Assembly: GCF_947500695.1 (NCBI RefSeq)
Contig: NZ_CANMSS010000002.1
Span: forward strand, 186,001 to 250,000
DNA length: 64,000 nt
Source of the DNA: an uncultured Pseudoteredinibacter sp.
GTDB lineage: Bacteria > Pseudomonadota > Gammaproteobacteria > Pseudomonadales > Cellvibrionaceae
Direction of reading: 5' to 3'
Shown here piece by piece: positions 37,054 to 45,801 of the stretch (position 1 is its first letter; each line of letters starts with the position of its first letter). Below the pieces are notes generated by a model, which was given only the letters and a program-made list of their open reading frames with translations, did not search any database and was not told the DNA's origin. The position numbers were made by a program, and so were the translations under genes.

Positions 37054-38559
37054 ATGAGCATTACTGGTAAGAGCTTGGTTGCAGGCGTATGGCTTGGCAA
37101 TGAAGCAGAAGGACAATTTCAGGCCTATAACCCTTTAGCCGGTGAAAATATTTCACAAAGCTATTTTAACGCTAGCAGCGCTGATATCGATCAAGCTGCC
37201 CTGCAAGCCGCCGCAGCCTTTCCAAGCTACAGCAGGCTAAGCAATGAAAAACGAGCGGATTTTATCGAAACTATCGCCGAGGAAATTCTAGAGCTAGGCG
37301 ATGTGCTGCTCGACACTACCGCCGCAGAAACCGGTTTACCCATGATGCGCCTACAAGGTGAGCGTATGCGTACCGTTAACCAATTACGTTTATTCGCGCA
37401 ATTTATTCGCGAGCGCAGCGGTAACGAAATCGTTGATGAAGCCGATCCAAATCGTGAACCTTTACCGAAACCGGAAACTCGCCTACGTCACATTGCATTG
37501 GGCCCAGTAGCCGTATTCGGCGCTTCAAATTTCCCTTATGCGTTCTCTACTGCCGGCGGCGATACTGCCTCTGCACTTGCGGCCGGCTGCCCAGTGGTCG
37601 TAAAAGGCCACCCTGCACACCCAGGTACTTCAGAGCTAGTTGCGCAAGCTATCGAAAAAGCGATCAATAAATGTCAGCTACACAGTGGCGTATTCTCACT
37701 AGTACAAAGCAGTAAGCCAGAGGCGAGTGTGCAACTGGTACAGCATCCCGCGATTCAAGCTGTTGGATTTACCGGCTCCATTAAGGTTGGCCAGTTACTA
37801 CAAAAAGCCTGCTGGGAGCGCCAACAAAATATTCCATTCTACGGCGAGCTTGGCGCAGTAAACCCTCAAGTTGTTATGCCCGCAATGGCCAGCGACAACG
37901 CTCAAGGTATAGCGCAGGGCCTCGTCGATTCATTAGTTATGGGTAACGGCCAATTTTGTACTAATCCTGGTTTATGGTTGGTTCCCGAGTCGGCTGATGA
38001 ATTTCGCAGCGTCGCCAGCGAGGCAATCAGCAAAGCCAGCACAACAGCCTTGTTAACTCAGGGTATCAGTGCAGCTTATAGCGCAAGCACCATTAAATTG
38101 GCACAAACCGAAAACGTTGAGTTGCTCGCTAGTAGCGCACCTGAGCAGCCACACTTTTCAGCGGCAAAACTGTTCAGCACCAGTGGCAGCGCCTTCCTAG
38201 CAAATCAAGAGCTACACGAAGAGGTCTTTGGACCTGCGGCATTAATGGTGAGCTACCGTGATGAAGATGAGCTTAAGGCTATTATTTCATCTTTAGAAGG
38301 TCAGCTAACGGCCAGCATTCATGGCTTAGAGCAGGACCTGGCTTCCGCCCAAGCTCTAAGCCAGCAATTGGCCCATAAAGTGGGCCGCTTAATCTTCAAT
38401 CAAATGCCAACCGGCGTAGAAGTTTGCTACTCAATGAACCATGGTGGACCTTTCCCTTCGTCCACTGACGTTCGCAGTACATCAGTGGGCACTGAGGCCT
38501 ACCATCGTTTTGTGCGCCCGATTTGCTACCAAAACGCCCCAGCTCATCTATTGAGCTAG
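37054..38559 (+). CDS. 2-oxoglutarate semialdehyde dehydrogenase (KGSADH type)
   Basis: 501 residues of the aldehyde dehydrogenase superfamily. Catalytic Cys302 in GQFCTNPGL and general base Glu265 in YGELGAVNP. NAD loop GFTGSIKVGQLLQKA. The GELGAVNP and FCTNPGL variants distinguish the ketoglutarate semialdehyde dehydrogenases from hydroxyproline or sugar-acid pathways. It would turn 2-oxoglutarate semialdehyde to 2-oxoglutarate, the last step of 4-hydroxyproline breakdown. Directly after the epimerase, so one operon. Confidence 0.9.
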   Translation: MSITGKSLVAGVWLGNEAEGQFQAYNPLAGENISQSYFNASSADIDQAALQAAAAFPSYSRLSNEKRADFIETIAEEILELGDVLLDTTAAETGLPMMRLQGERMRTVNQLRLFAQFIRERSGNEIVDEADPNREPLPKPETRLRHIALGPVAVFGASNFPYAFSTAGGDTASALAAGCPVVVKGHPAHPGTSELVAQAIEKAINKCQLHSGVFSLVQSSKPEASVQLVQHPAIQAVGFTGSIKVGQLLQKACWERQQNIPFYGELGAVNPQVVMPAMASDNAQGIAQGLVDSLVMGNGQFCTNPGLWLVPESADEFRSVASEAISKASTTALLTQGISAAYSASTIKLAQTENVELLASSAPEQPHFSAAKLFSTSGSAFLANQELHEEVFGPAALMVSYRDEDELKAIISSLEGQLTASIHGLEQDLASAQALSQQLAHKVGRLIFNQMPTGVEVCYSMNHGGPFPSSTDVRSTSVGTEAYHRFVRPICYQNAPAHLLS

Positions 38560-38589
38560 GGTAACAACCATCTTATTCCTGTAGTGTTT

Positions 38590-38613
38590 GGCCAGCTTGT
38601 CTGGCCTTTTTTT
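38590..38613 (+). terminator. intrinsic terminator of the hydroxyproline operon
   Basis: GGCCAG / CTGGCC stem with 5-nt loop and seven T, 31 bp after the aldehyde dehydrogenase stop. Ends the epimerase-dehydrogenase operon before the regulator gene. Confidence 0.9.
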
Positions 38614-38686
38614 CGCCTATTCGCCAGCTAAATAAGTTCAGCGACATCCGCGATCAGCGCGGGCTGTTTTTTGCCGAAGCGTTAAG

Positions 38687-38703
38687 CGGTATACTATAAA
38701 GAA
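38687..38703. promoter_or_regulatory. weak GntR-type operator before the GntR gene
   Basis: CGGTATA-CTA-TAAAGAA matches the TTGTATA-N3-TATACAA pattern at 10 of 14 arm positions, 33 bp upstream of the GntR start. Likely an autoregulatory site if the pattern is genuine. Confidence 0.45.
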
Positions 38704-38735
38704 GTCATAGCGACACATAACAACTGAGAAGCCTA

Positions 38736-39392
38736 ATGGCCATAGTGCATAAAACCCGTAGCCAGCTGGTGGTAGAGTCCATCCGCGAAAAAATCCTTAA
38801 CGGTGAAATTAAGTCTGGGGAACCGCTGCGTCAAGCTGCCCTCGCTGAAGAGCTAAATGTCAGCCGAATTCCCGTTCGAGAGGCTCTTTTACAACTCGAA
38901 GGAGAAGGCTTGGTGCACTTTGAGCCCCACAAAGGCGCGACAGCTACCGAGGTATCAGCGGAGCAAGTTGACGAGCTTTTCGAGCTTCGGGCAATGTTAG
39001 AAGCCGAGCTTTTAAAGCACGCTTTTGAAAATCTTAGTGAAGACGACTTTCTGAAGGCAGAGCATATTCTTGACAGGCTGGCCAAGCAAGATGACGAAGA
39101 TACCCAGAGCCACAGTGGTGAATTGAACTTAGATTTCCACCAACATCTATATCAAAAGGCCAAACGTCCCCAAACTCAGGAGATGGTGAGAACCTTAAAC
39201 AAAAGTGCTGATCGCTACGTTCGTATGCATTTGATGTTGGCAGGCGGCTTTACCACCGCGGCACAGGAACACCGCAAAATACTAGAACTATGTCGAGCCG
39301 GAGAACGCGAGCAGGCCTGCGAATTCTTACAGCAGCACATTTTAAACGCTAAAGACGACATCAAGGCCCTGCTCTTGAAAATGGAAAACTAA
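38736..39392 (+). CDS. GntR family (FCD-domain) regulator
   Basis: 218 residues. The N-terminal winged HTH is KSGEPLRQAALAEELNVSRIPVREALLQLEGEGLVHFEPHKGATATEV. The C-terminal all-helical FCD domain (FELRAMLEAELLKHAFENL ... HQHLYQKAKRPQTQEM) typically binds a metal and an organic acid. Its place at the end of the hydroxyproline genes and the palindromes of TTGTATA type near four loci make it the likely regulator; FCD-type regulators bind such inverted repeats. Effector unknown. Confidence 0.92.
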   Translation: MAIVHKTRSQLVVESIREKILNGEIKSGEPLRQAALAEELNVSRIPVREALLQLEGEGLVHFEPHKGATATEVSAEQVDELFELRAMLEAELLKHAFENLSEDDFLKAEHILDRLAKQDDEDTQSHSGELNLDFHQHLYQKAKRPQTQEMVRTLNKSADRYVRMHLMLAGGFTTAAQEHRKILELCRAGEREQACEFLQQHILNAKDDIKALLLKMEN

Positions 39393-39512
39393 TTTCGAAG
39401 CACGCTTAAGGATAAGCAGTTAATAGGGCCATGGATATTTTAAAAACCCTCAACACTCTAAACATTCACAGAGTACAGCAAGCAAAACCCCATCAGCCAG
39501 AAGGGCAAGCAC

Positions 39513-39776
39513 ATGCTCTCTTGTAAACACTACGACATCTTAGAGCTTTGCTGCATCTACAAGCTTGCTATAAAAGTCCAACTCGGTAATGGTCAACTTA
39601 TTCAGGGCATCGCCATTAACCTCGTTAACAATACCAATAATGAGGAATGTATTCGACTTCAGTTGAGCGCCGGCTTAAATAGAGTCACGCAAGATATAGA
39701 GCTTGCAAGAATTCACAGTATTGAAGCGTTGGTAAAAAACCCGTACTTTGACCGAGTAATCTTTAGCGACAGCTAA
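39513..39776 (+). CDS. rof: Rof (YaeO)-like Rho-binding antiterminator
   Basis: 87 residues; the Sm-like ROF pattern shows as SCKHYDILELCCIYKLAIKVQLGNGQLIQGIAINL, then a second strand region ending FDRVIFSDS. E. coli Rof (84 aa) binds Rho and inhibits termination. An AGAAGGG ribosome site precedes the ATG. Lone gene; regulation not seen. Confidence 0.8.
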   Translation: MLSCKHYDILELCCIYKLAIKVQLGNGQLIQGIAINLVNNTNNEECIRLQLSAGLNRVTQDIELARIHSIEALVKNPYFDRVIFSDS

Positions 39777-39850
39777 CTCCTTCACGGCCCGAATGGGAAC
39801 TTTCGCTTCTCGTTAACACTCTTAACCCTACTATAAACAAGGGGTTAACG

Positions 39851-40000
39851 ATGAAACTGCTTAAAAATTTATCTTTTATATTACTTAGTTTTAGTATTTT
39901 GCTCGTTGGGGTTTGGCATCTATACTTGGAGGACTATCAAAAGCAGCGTATTCAGGTTCAAATTGAACGCTTAACAGCTTCTCAGTCCACGACTAGCTAA
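39851..40000 (+). CDS. small single-helix membrane protein
   Basis: 49 residues: a hydrophobic helix at about 7-24 (LSFILLSFSILLVGVWHL) and a polar tail (EDYQKQRIQVQIERL). AAGGGG site 8 bp before the ATG. Its stop lies 9 bp before the methyltransferase start, consistent with co-transcription. No family known to me. Confidence 0.6.
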   Translation: MKLLKNLSFILLSFSILLVGVWHLYLEDYQKQRIQVQIERLTASQSTTS

Positions 40001-40009
40001 AAATGTATT

Positions 40010-40690
40010 ATGACTTTGCTCAATGAACAACTGATTCTTCAGGCTTGGAACCATAACGCCTCACCATGGCTTGAAGCCATAGAAGCTCGCGAGATCAGTA
40101 GCCGCGAGCTGGTTACCAATCAAGCTATCTTAGAGACACTGCAAGATATACCCAGCCATACCGTGCTAGATCTTGGCTGCGGTGAAGGCTGGCTCAGCCG
40201 AGCTCTAGCCGCGGAAGGCAGGGAAGTTACCGGTGTCGACGCCGTGCCCATGTTTCTAGAAACAGCGAAAGCCAAAGGTGGCGGCGATTTCAAACTCTGC
40301 CGATATGAGCACATTTGTCGGCGCACAGTGGGAAGCACTATCGATTTGGCGGTGGCCAACTTTTCATTGCTCGGGCGACAATCAGTTGAGCTGGCATTTA
40401 GGCGTCTGCGACCACTGTTGAATTATGGTGGCCATTTTGTAGTGCAAACCTTACACCCCCATACCAGCTGCGGCGAACAGCCATACCAAGACGGCTGGCG
40501 TGAAGGTAGCTGGACGGGTATCAGCGAGCGCTTCAAGGAGGCCGCGCCTTGGTATTTTAGAACCCTAGAATCCTGGCATAAATTATTTGCCGACACAGGC
40601 TTTAAGTTAATCCAAATAAAAGAACCGGTTAACCCACAAACACACAAGCCTGTATCGATAATCTTTGTGGCACAAAAAGTCGACATTTAG
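40010..40690 (+). CDS. class I SAM-dependent methyltransferase
   Basis: 226 residues with SAM-binding motif I VLDLGCGEGWLSRALA, acidic GVDAVPMFLETAK, and motif IV-like STIDLAVANFSLLG. No substrate domain recognised. Follows the small membrane protein; no ribosome site is clear, so it may be translationally coupled. Confidence 0.88.
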   Translation: MTLLNEQLILQAWNHNASPWLEAIEAREISSRELVTNQAILETLQDIPSHTVLDLGCGEGWLSRALAAEGREVTGVDAVPMFLETAKAKGGGDFKLCRYEHICRRTVGSTIDLAVANFSLLGRQSVELAFRRLRPLLNYGGHFVVQTLHPHTSCGEQPYQDGWREGSWTGISERFKEAAPWYFRTLESWHKLFADTGFKLIQIKEPVNPQTHKPVSIIFVAQKVDI

Positions 40691-40711
40691 AATTTAAACT
40701 AGGAAGGGCTT

Positions 40712-41035
40712 ATGAAGGAAGCACAGTTTTACTGGGGCCCCTTTGCTCGAGGCTGCTATACAGCAGCTTGGTGGTTTTGCCCGTTTTTTGTATGGACCAA
40801 CCCTAAAGTTCTCGTATTTTACTTTCCCGCACTTATTTTAATAGGGCTTGGCCTGCGCCCATTGCTTGAGCGAACTGGCCTTTATAATTTGTTTCAAGCT
40901 CTACTTATAAAGAAAGAAGATGCCTCTTGGTCAAAAATTAATAAGCAGAAGCGAAGAGAGGTAGAACAACAGGAGCGTAGCAAGACTTTGAAACAGCAAC
41001 GAATTCAAGATCCGCGCCTACCTAAGAACTGGTAG
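40712..41035 (+). CDS. membrane protein with two helices, unknown function
   Basis: 107 residues. Hydrophobic stretches at about 14-28 (CYTAAWWFCPFFVW) and 33-50 (VLVFYFPALILIGLGL), followed by a very basic tail (KRREVEQQERSKTLKQQR). Co-directional with the methyltransferase 21 bp upstream. No family recognised. Confidence 0.6.
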   Translation: MKEAQFYWGPFARGCYTAAWWFCPFFVWTNPKVLVFYFPALILIGLGLRPLLERTGLYNLFQALLIKKEDASWSKINKQKRREVEQQERSKTLKQQRIQDPRLPKNW

Positions 41036-41039
41036 GCGC
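41014..41039 (+). terminator. hairpin terminator overlapping the stop codon
   Basis: Perfect 9-bp stem GCGCCTACC / GGTAGGCGC with an 8-nt loop; weak T-rich tail (AGAGCTTTATT). It lies between convergent genes and includes the stop codon of the 40712 gene. Confidence 0.45.
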
Positions 41040-41048
41040 AGAGCTTTA

Positions 41049-42749
41049 TTAAGCTGCCACTCGAACATAGCGACGATTAAACCACCACAATCCGGCGGAA
41101 GTCAGCAGGCCAATGGCTGCAAAAATACTCCACATCAACTCTGGCTGCCCCCACTCTTTGGCAACGGTACCGTAGCCCCAGCCCGATAAAAGCCCAGCAA
41201 ACAAAAAGCCCAGAGCCATCGATACAAAGTAATAACCCATATAAAGCGCTGCTTGATTTTTAGGGGCAATATTGGCGACATACTCCTGACTCTTTGGCAC
41301 GGTTACCATTTCGCCAAAGGACATCATCACAACCGCAATAACAATCGCACTGCCTCCCAGTGCAACGCTACCGGACAGCAATGCAACCAATAGACCTAGA
41401 ATAAATATGACAACTCCAGCGATGATGACGTTAATCGCTTTGAATTTTTGACAAACATAGCTCACCGCAATCTGCCCAAAGATAATCATCGCAAAACCAA
41501 TATTGACGATATACTCAGGATTTATCTGGCGATAAGATTGCTTCCACTGCTCAGCGATCGATTGCGCGGACCCCCCTTGTCGAATAGATTCTAGAGCCGT
41601 TGCTATTTCAGCTTCTGGCACCATGACCTTCAAATGAACCAGTTCTAAACGCAGGGCCGCCAAACTATCTTGTACATCAGCGACCGCTAGGCTTTGTAGT
41701 TTTTCTGCCAATGCTTCTACGTTAACGATGGCAAAGAAATCGACCGCCTGCTGGCCAAAGAGGCTGATAAAAACCAGCACATCACGAGTATCAATATAAT
41801 CTCGTAGATACAATGGCAGGGTGTAAAACAATTGATTGTAAACTGCCCAGAAGCCCGAAAGAATACCGAGGTAGATCGCGAAAGGCACGTTGCTAACATG
41901 GATTTTCTGTTGCCACCAAGATGACTCGGCACCTCCATTTACTGCGCGGTTCCAGACAACATTCAGCAATAACCAAGCTACAATACCGATAAAGGAAACT
42001 GGATAGCTCAGCCAATCGGCACCCGCACACATCAAGAAAATAATGCAGGGAAAAATCATCATGGCAAAGCGCGCATTTCCTAAAACCTGCTGCGCTTCTT
42101 GCAAAACTTCTTTTAGGCTTTTATCCGCTTGCTGTTGAGTATGCTCTTCATCTCTTGGGTCGCGATATAAAAAAGCGGCCGGAAAGAAATTGATACAAAT
42201 CCAAAGGGCCGACATCAAAAACACAGCATCCCAACTGATTGCCCTAACGTATCCGGCTACAAAGGGACCTAGGAATCCTCCCACATTAACCATGGTATAA
42301 AAGATACCGAAACCCAAACCACGATTACTTTCATTAGTGGTCAGCGAAATTGTGCCTTGCACCACCGGTTTAAAGCAGGCAGCGCCAAGAGCCACAGCAA
42401 AGAAAGCCAAGAAGAAGCCACCAAAGCTACTGGCCTGCCCAAGCAAATAGTAGCTGGGCGCCATAATGGCGAAGGACAATAAGAACATCTTCTTAAAGCC
42501 ATATCGATCTGCCAGGGCCCCTGTGATCACCGGTAAAATATAGAGAAAAAATGGAATAATTCCCTGTAAGGCACCGCGTTGAGATTCACTAAAGCCCACA
42601 CCACCTTGATCTACTGGCGTGGTCATATAAAGAGAAGATACGGTGAAAAAGCCATACCAGGCTAACCGCTCGAAAATCTCCATGCCATTTGCGACATAGA
42701 AAGAGCGCGGAAAACCTGCTTTAGCCACTGAAGCTACTGTTGTTGACAT
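41049..42749 (-). CDS. POT/PTR family peptide transporter
   Basis: 566 residues, about 12 membrane helices. The first helix region has MEIFERLAWYGFFTV, a variant of the ExxERFxYYG proton-coupling motif of oligopeptide:H+ symporters, and then GALADRYGFKKMFLLSF. An extra segment at about 330-390 (LRLELVHLKVMVPEAEIATAL) is unusual for a short symporter. It would import di- and tripeptides. Starts 221 bp from the 42970 GntR operator, divergent from the peptidase gene, so it fits the peptide/hydroxyproline regulon. Confidence 0.88.
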   Translation of the reverse strand: MSTTVASVAKAGFPRSFYVANGMEIFERLAWYGFFTVSSLYMTTPVDQGGVGFSESQRGALQGIIPFFLYILPVITGALADRYGFKKMFLLSFAIMAPSYYLLGQASSFGGFFLAFFAVALGAACFKPVVQGTISLTTNESNRGLGFGIFYTMVNVGGFLGPFVAGYVRAISWDAVFLMSALWICINFFPAAFLYRDPRDEEHTQQQADKSLKEVLQEAQQVLGNARFAMMIFPCIIFLMCAGADWLSYPVSFIGIVAWLLLNVVWNRAVNGGAESSWWQQKIHVSNVPFAIYLGILSGFWAVYNQLFYTLPLYLRDYIDTRDVLVFISLFGQQAVDFFAIVNVEALAEKLQSLAVADVQDSLAALRLELVHLKVMVPEAEIATALESIRQGGSAQSIAEQWKQSYRQINPEYIVNIGFAMIIFGQIAVSYVCQKFKAINVIIAGVVIFILGLLVALLSGSVALGGSAIVIAVVMMSFGEMVTVPKSQEYVANIAPKNQAALYMGYYFVSMALGFLFAGLLSGWGYGTVAKEWGQPELMWSIFAAIGLLTSAGLWWFNRRYVRVAA

Positions 42750-42850
42750 GTATTGCCGCCATCATCTGTTGTTATTGTTAATTTCGCCCGAAGACCATAG
42801 CTTTCAGACTGAACAAGCTCAAGCTGTGCATTCCTTCTACGCTAGCTCCT

Positions 42851-42925
42851 ACTAATACAGCACTCACTAACACAGCACTTACGAACATAGCATTGACCAA
42901 CATAGCATTGACCAACATAGCGCCT
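42851..42925. repeat. 15-bp tandem repeat, five copies
   Basis: Five 15-bp units of the form ACYAAYAYAGCAYTN (42851, 42866, 42881, 42896, 42911), units 3-5 nearly identical. It lies between the POT transporter and the GntR operator in the divergent promoter region. Simple minisatellite; may vary in copy number. Confidence 0.75.
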
Positions 42926-42969
42926 AGGCCACAATTCCAAGCTTCAGCTCTTGTTCTACAAACAGGCAT

Positions 42970-42988
42970 ATTGTATAAAATATACAAT
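42970..42988. promoter_or_regulatory. GntR-type operator before the zinc peptidase
   Basis: ATTGTATA-AAA-TATACAAT, perfect 8-bp arms. It lies 24 bp upstream of the ATG at 43013 and 221 bp from the divergent POT transporter start; could serve both. Confidence 0.8.
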
Positions 42989-43012
42989 CCAGTCAACAAG
43001 CAAGGTTTCGCT

Positions 43013-45691
43013 ATGGCGACTCAGAACAATAAGATCAGCTCCAATCCTAAATCGCTAGACAATGACGACCGTATTTCAAAAACTGATGTGCAGCCCAAGT
43101 CGCAGTTGACTCCTCGGCTTATAGACCTGCAGCCCAGTCATTATTTTAAGAGGCTTAGCCTAACTGCAGCCTGCCTGCTGACAGCGTTTGGCCTAAGCTC
43201 CTGCAGCCCCCAGCAATCAAGTACCAAAGAGCATAGCCAAAGCCCAGAGGTTGCCCAATCTTCAGTAAGTGCCATCATACCTAGGCCGGATCAAATGAAC
43301 GCCAAGGTGAAGGTAGAGGGGCGTCTATCGACCCTGCTGGAGATGGATATTCGCAAGGTCGGCCGCAAGATCCCCTATACCTATAGCGCCGGCAAGATAG
43401 CCAATAGCCCAGGCTATGAATGGTGGGTAAGTAAGCACTTTGCCATCAAAAGTGATTTACCCGAGGAAAAGGTTAAGCTCTATCTCGAGCTATTGGAGAT
43501 GTCCTACCCCCATTATGTAGAGTTGTTTGGCGCTGAACCGGCGAATATCGAAAACCAGCGTATTGCTGTTGTCTACGGCAAAAGCCGTGTTAGCACCCGC
43601 AACACCATGCTGGATGATGGCTTTAGACGCGGCGTGCATAAAAACGCAGGTGGCGAAACCATGTTTTATAACCGCGCCGGATATAGCTTCCCGTCTAGCC
43701 GAGAGCAACACCAACGCTATATCGTCATCCATGAAACCATGCATGCCTTCCATATGGCCTTAAGTGGCCACTCGACCTGGGCGCCGAACTGGATCACTGA
43801 AGGCTTAGCCGATTCTATCGCCAGCCATGTCTATTATCCTAAGCGCCAGCAGCTCGCCGTGATGGTGCGTGACCGCGCCCCAATGAGCTATTTGATTAGC
43901 GGTTTAAAACAATATTATGCAGGCGGCGAACCCAGCATTGCAGAAATTAATGACAACCCAGCGCTGAAGCGAGGATTGAATTTCTTCATCATTCATTTCT
44001 TGCTAAGCGACCCAGAGCGCGCCCAGTATTTTGCCTGGTTCCGCGATAAATTGATGGCAGCCAACCCCCACTCAGAAGCGACCCTGCCCACTGCGAACCA
44101 CTTACTGAAAGAAGTATTTCCAGATTGGCCGGCACTAGAAAAAGCGTTTGCTAGTTACGTCAAAAGCCAACATAGCAGTTTTCATATTGCCTCGGGCCCT
44201 TGGGAGCAAGACGGCAGCGCTTATTGGATTCGCGTGCAAGAAGAAAAACAGCAACCGCGTCTAGATATTGGCATCAACCCCCAGGGTAAGCTACTGAGTA
44301 AAATGAGCAATGCCGTGGACTTTCCGAGCCCGCAGGCGAGCCCCTTAATTGACTCTCCGAGTGGTTCTCAATTTGGTCTTCTTGTTGATTACCAAGAAGG
44401 CCAACTGCATCGTGGCCAAGTTGGCTTAGCTCTTGGCTTAGAGTTGAGTGACGTGAACCTTGCCTATCGCAAAAACTATCAAGCCAGCAAAAAAGACGAC
44501 AAAGTTAAACGCCCTGACTACAGCAAAGATAGCTATCAGCCACTCTGGATTAAAGAGGGGCGCTATTTAATTTTTGAAGGCGCAAACCATCAAGCTTTTG
44601 CCTTTAGCCCAGAGTTATTATCGGCTTTGCAAAAACAAGATGAACAAGGATCGCAGCTTGGGCTCAATGTAACCCTTAACAATAAGTCCATCGATATTGA
44701 GCTTCGAAGTTTAGATGCCGGCAGTGTCATTAGCCAAAAAGAACAAATTCAACTTAGCGAACAGGAATATAAATCCATTAAACAGCAAGGAATTAGCTTG
44801 TTGGCAAATGATGTTAGCCACCGCTTAACTCCTTATTTACAGTTCCCGAAGTATGATGTTCAAGCTAACCCTAAGGCCGAATTGCAGCTCAGCAACCCCT
44901 GGCAGTTTTCGGATATCACACTCTTGCAAAGAGTATTTAGAGCTTGCTTAGCGGAACAAGAATCAGGCGCCGAAACAAACTGCGACAAAGACTTGATGTC
45001 GGCTTATCCTTTGGTCGCAGACAATACTCAACACGGCAATGCTTCTGAGCAACTCTTGGCAATCGAGAATAACTTATTAAATAGCACTAACGACAATACG
45101 CTCCAACAGCTTTCCGGCATTCAAAACCATTTGCGTTACAACCATGGCAAACCACAATTGCTTAGTAAAATCTCTGGCAAGGCTAAAGTGCAGAGCCAGT
45201 TAAGTTGGGTACAGCAAGGAAAAAATTTAGATCAGCAGCTAGCTATAGATCTAAACAAGCAATCGGTATCAGAGTTACATAGCGTAAAAGCCGAGAAACT
45301 GCTACTACAACAAAACATTGGTTGGCGTGGTAAAACATTTTCTCTATCACAGGAATTTGAAAAGCCAGGCTTTGACGGAGTTTGCTTGGTCGATAGAAAT
45401 AACTTACGTGATGGACAGCTGCAAAGCTTAATCAAACTTACTGGCCCTTACTCTGGAAAAACCAATGGTAAATTGCGTATTGAAATTATGCCAAGCCACG
45501 CTGTTTTGGGTAGCGTCAAGTCACAAGAAGTAAGTATCGCCCCTTACGAAACCAAAAGTTTCAGGCAAGCTTTTGAGCTAAATCCAGATTTCCAAGGTGA
45601 GATCACTGTTCACAGCTCCGCGAATTTGGAAGTCGATGGTGAGGCCATTTATCTCAGCAAAGAACAGAGAATAAAAAGAACAGAGAATTAA
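43013..45691 (+). CDS. HExxH zinc peptidase lipoprotein
   Basis: 892 residues from the ATG at 43013; a longer frame starts before the operator and is unlikely. A lipobox is visible as LTAFGLSSC near residue 63, preceded by an unusually long N-terminal segment (40+ residues). Peptidase core: HETMH (His240, Glu241, His244) and EGLAD (Glu263), the gluzincin pattern. The rest (about 400-892) is unrecognised, with beta-rich sequence. Since the promoter has the GntR-type operator and a peptide transporter diverges from it, an extracytoplasmic protease for proline-rich peptides is likely (inference). Confidence 0.75.
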   Translation: MATQNNKISSNPKSLDNDDRISKTDVQPKSQLTPRLIDLQPSHYFKRLSLTAACLLTAFGLSSCSPQQSSTKEHSQSPEVAQSSVSAIIPRPDQMNAKVKVEGRLSTLLEMDIRKVGRKIPYTYSAGKIANSPGYEWWVSKHFAIKSDLPEEKVKLYLELLEMSYPHYVELFGAEPANIENQRIAVVYGKSRVSTRNTMLDDGFRRGVHKNAGGETMFYNRAGYSFPSSREQHQRYIVIHETMHAFHMALSGHSTWAPNWITEGLADSIASHVYYPKRQQLAVMVRDRAPMSYLISGLKQYYAGGEPSIAEINDNPALKRGLNFFIIHFLLSDPERAQYFAWFRDKLMAANPHSEATLPTANHLLKEVFPDWPALEKAFASYVKSQHSSFHIASGPWEQDGSAYWIRVQEEKQQPRLDIGINPQGKLLSKMSNAVDFPSPQASPLIDSPSGSQFGLLVDYQEGQLHRGQVGLALGLELSDVNLAYRKNYQASKKDDKVKRPDYSKDSYQPLWIKEGRYLIFEGANHQAFAFSPELLSALQKQDEQGSQLGLNVTLNNKSIDIELRSLDAGSVISQKEQIQLSEQEYKSIKQQGISLLANDVSHRLTPYLQFPKYDVQANPKAELQLSNPWQFSDITLLQRVFRACLAEQESGAETNCDKDLMSAYPLVADNTQHGNASEQLLAIENNLLNSTNDNTLQQLSGIQNHLRYNHGKPQLLSKISGKAKVQSQLSWVQQGKNLDQQLAIDLNKQSVSELHSVKAEKLLLQQNIGWRGKTFSLSQEFEKPGFDGVCLVDRNNLRDGQLQSLIKLTGPYSGKTNGKLRIEIMPSHAVLGSVKSQEVSIAPYETKSFRQAFELNPDFQGEITVHSSANLEVDGEAIYLSKEQRIKRTEN

Positions 45692-45709
45692 TAAACCTTA
45701 AAGCTTTAC

Positions 45710-45727
45710 TGGGGGCTTATGCCCCCA
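45710..45727 (+). terminator. stem-loop after the peptidase gene
   Basis: TGGGGGC / GCCCCCA 7-bp stem with a TTAT loop, 18 bp after the stop codon. No T-run follows, so efficiency is uncertain. Confidence 0.5.
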
Positions 45728-45801
45728 CTCTATCAATGCGTAGTTTGCCACTCATATCTATGCTTTAATGCCTTCCAAATCATTCAACCTTGAGCAGAGC
45801 A

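Noticed and set aside
42893..43012. Upstream extension of the zinc peptidase ORF
   Set aside because: The extra 40 codons cover the tandem repeat and the GntR operator, so the start at 43013 is far more likely.
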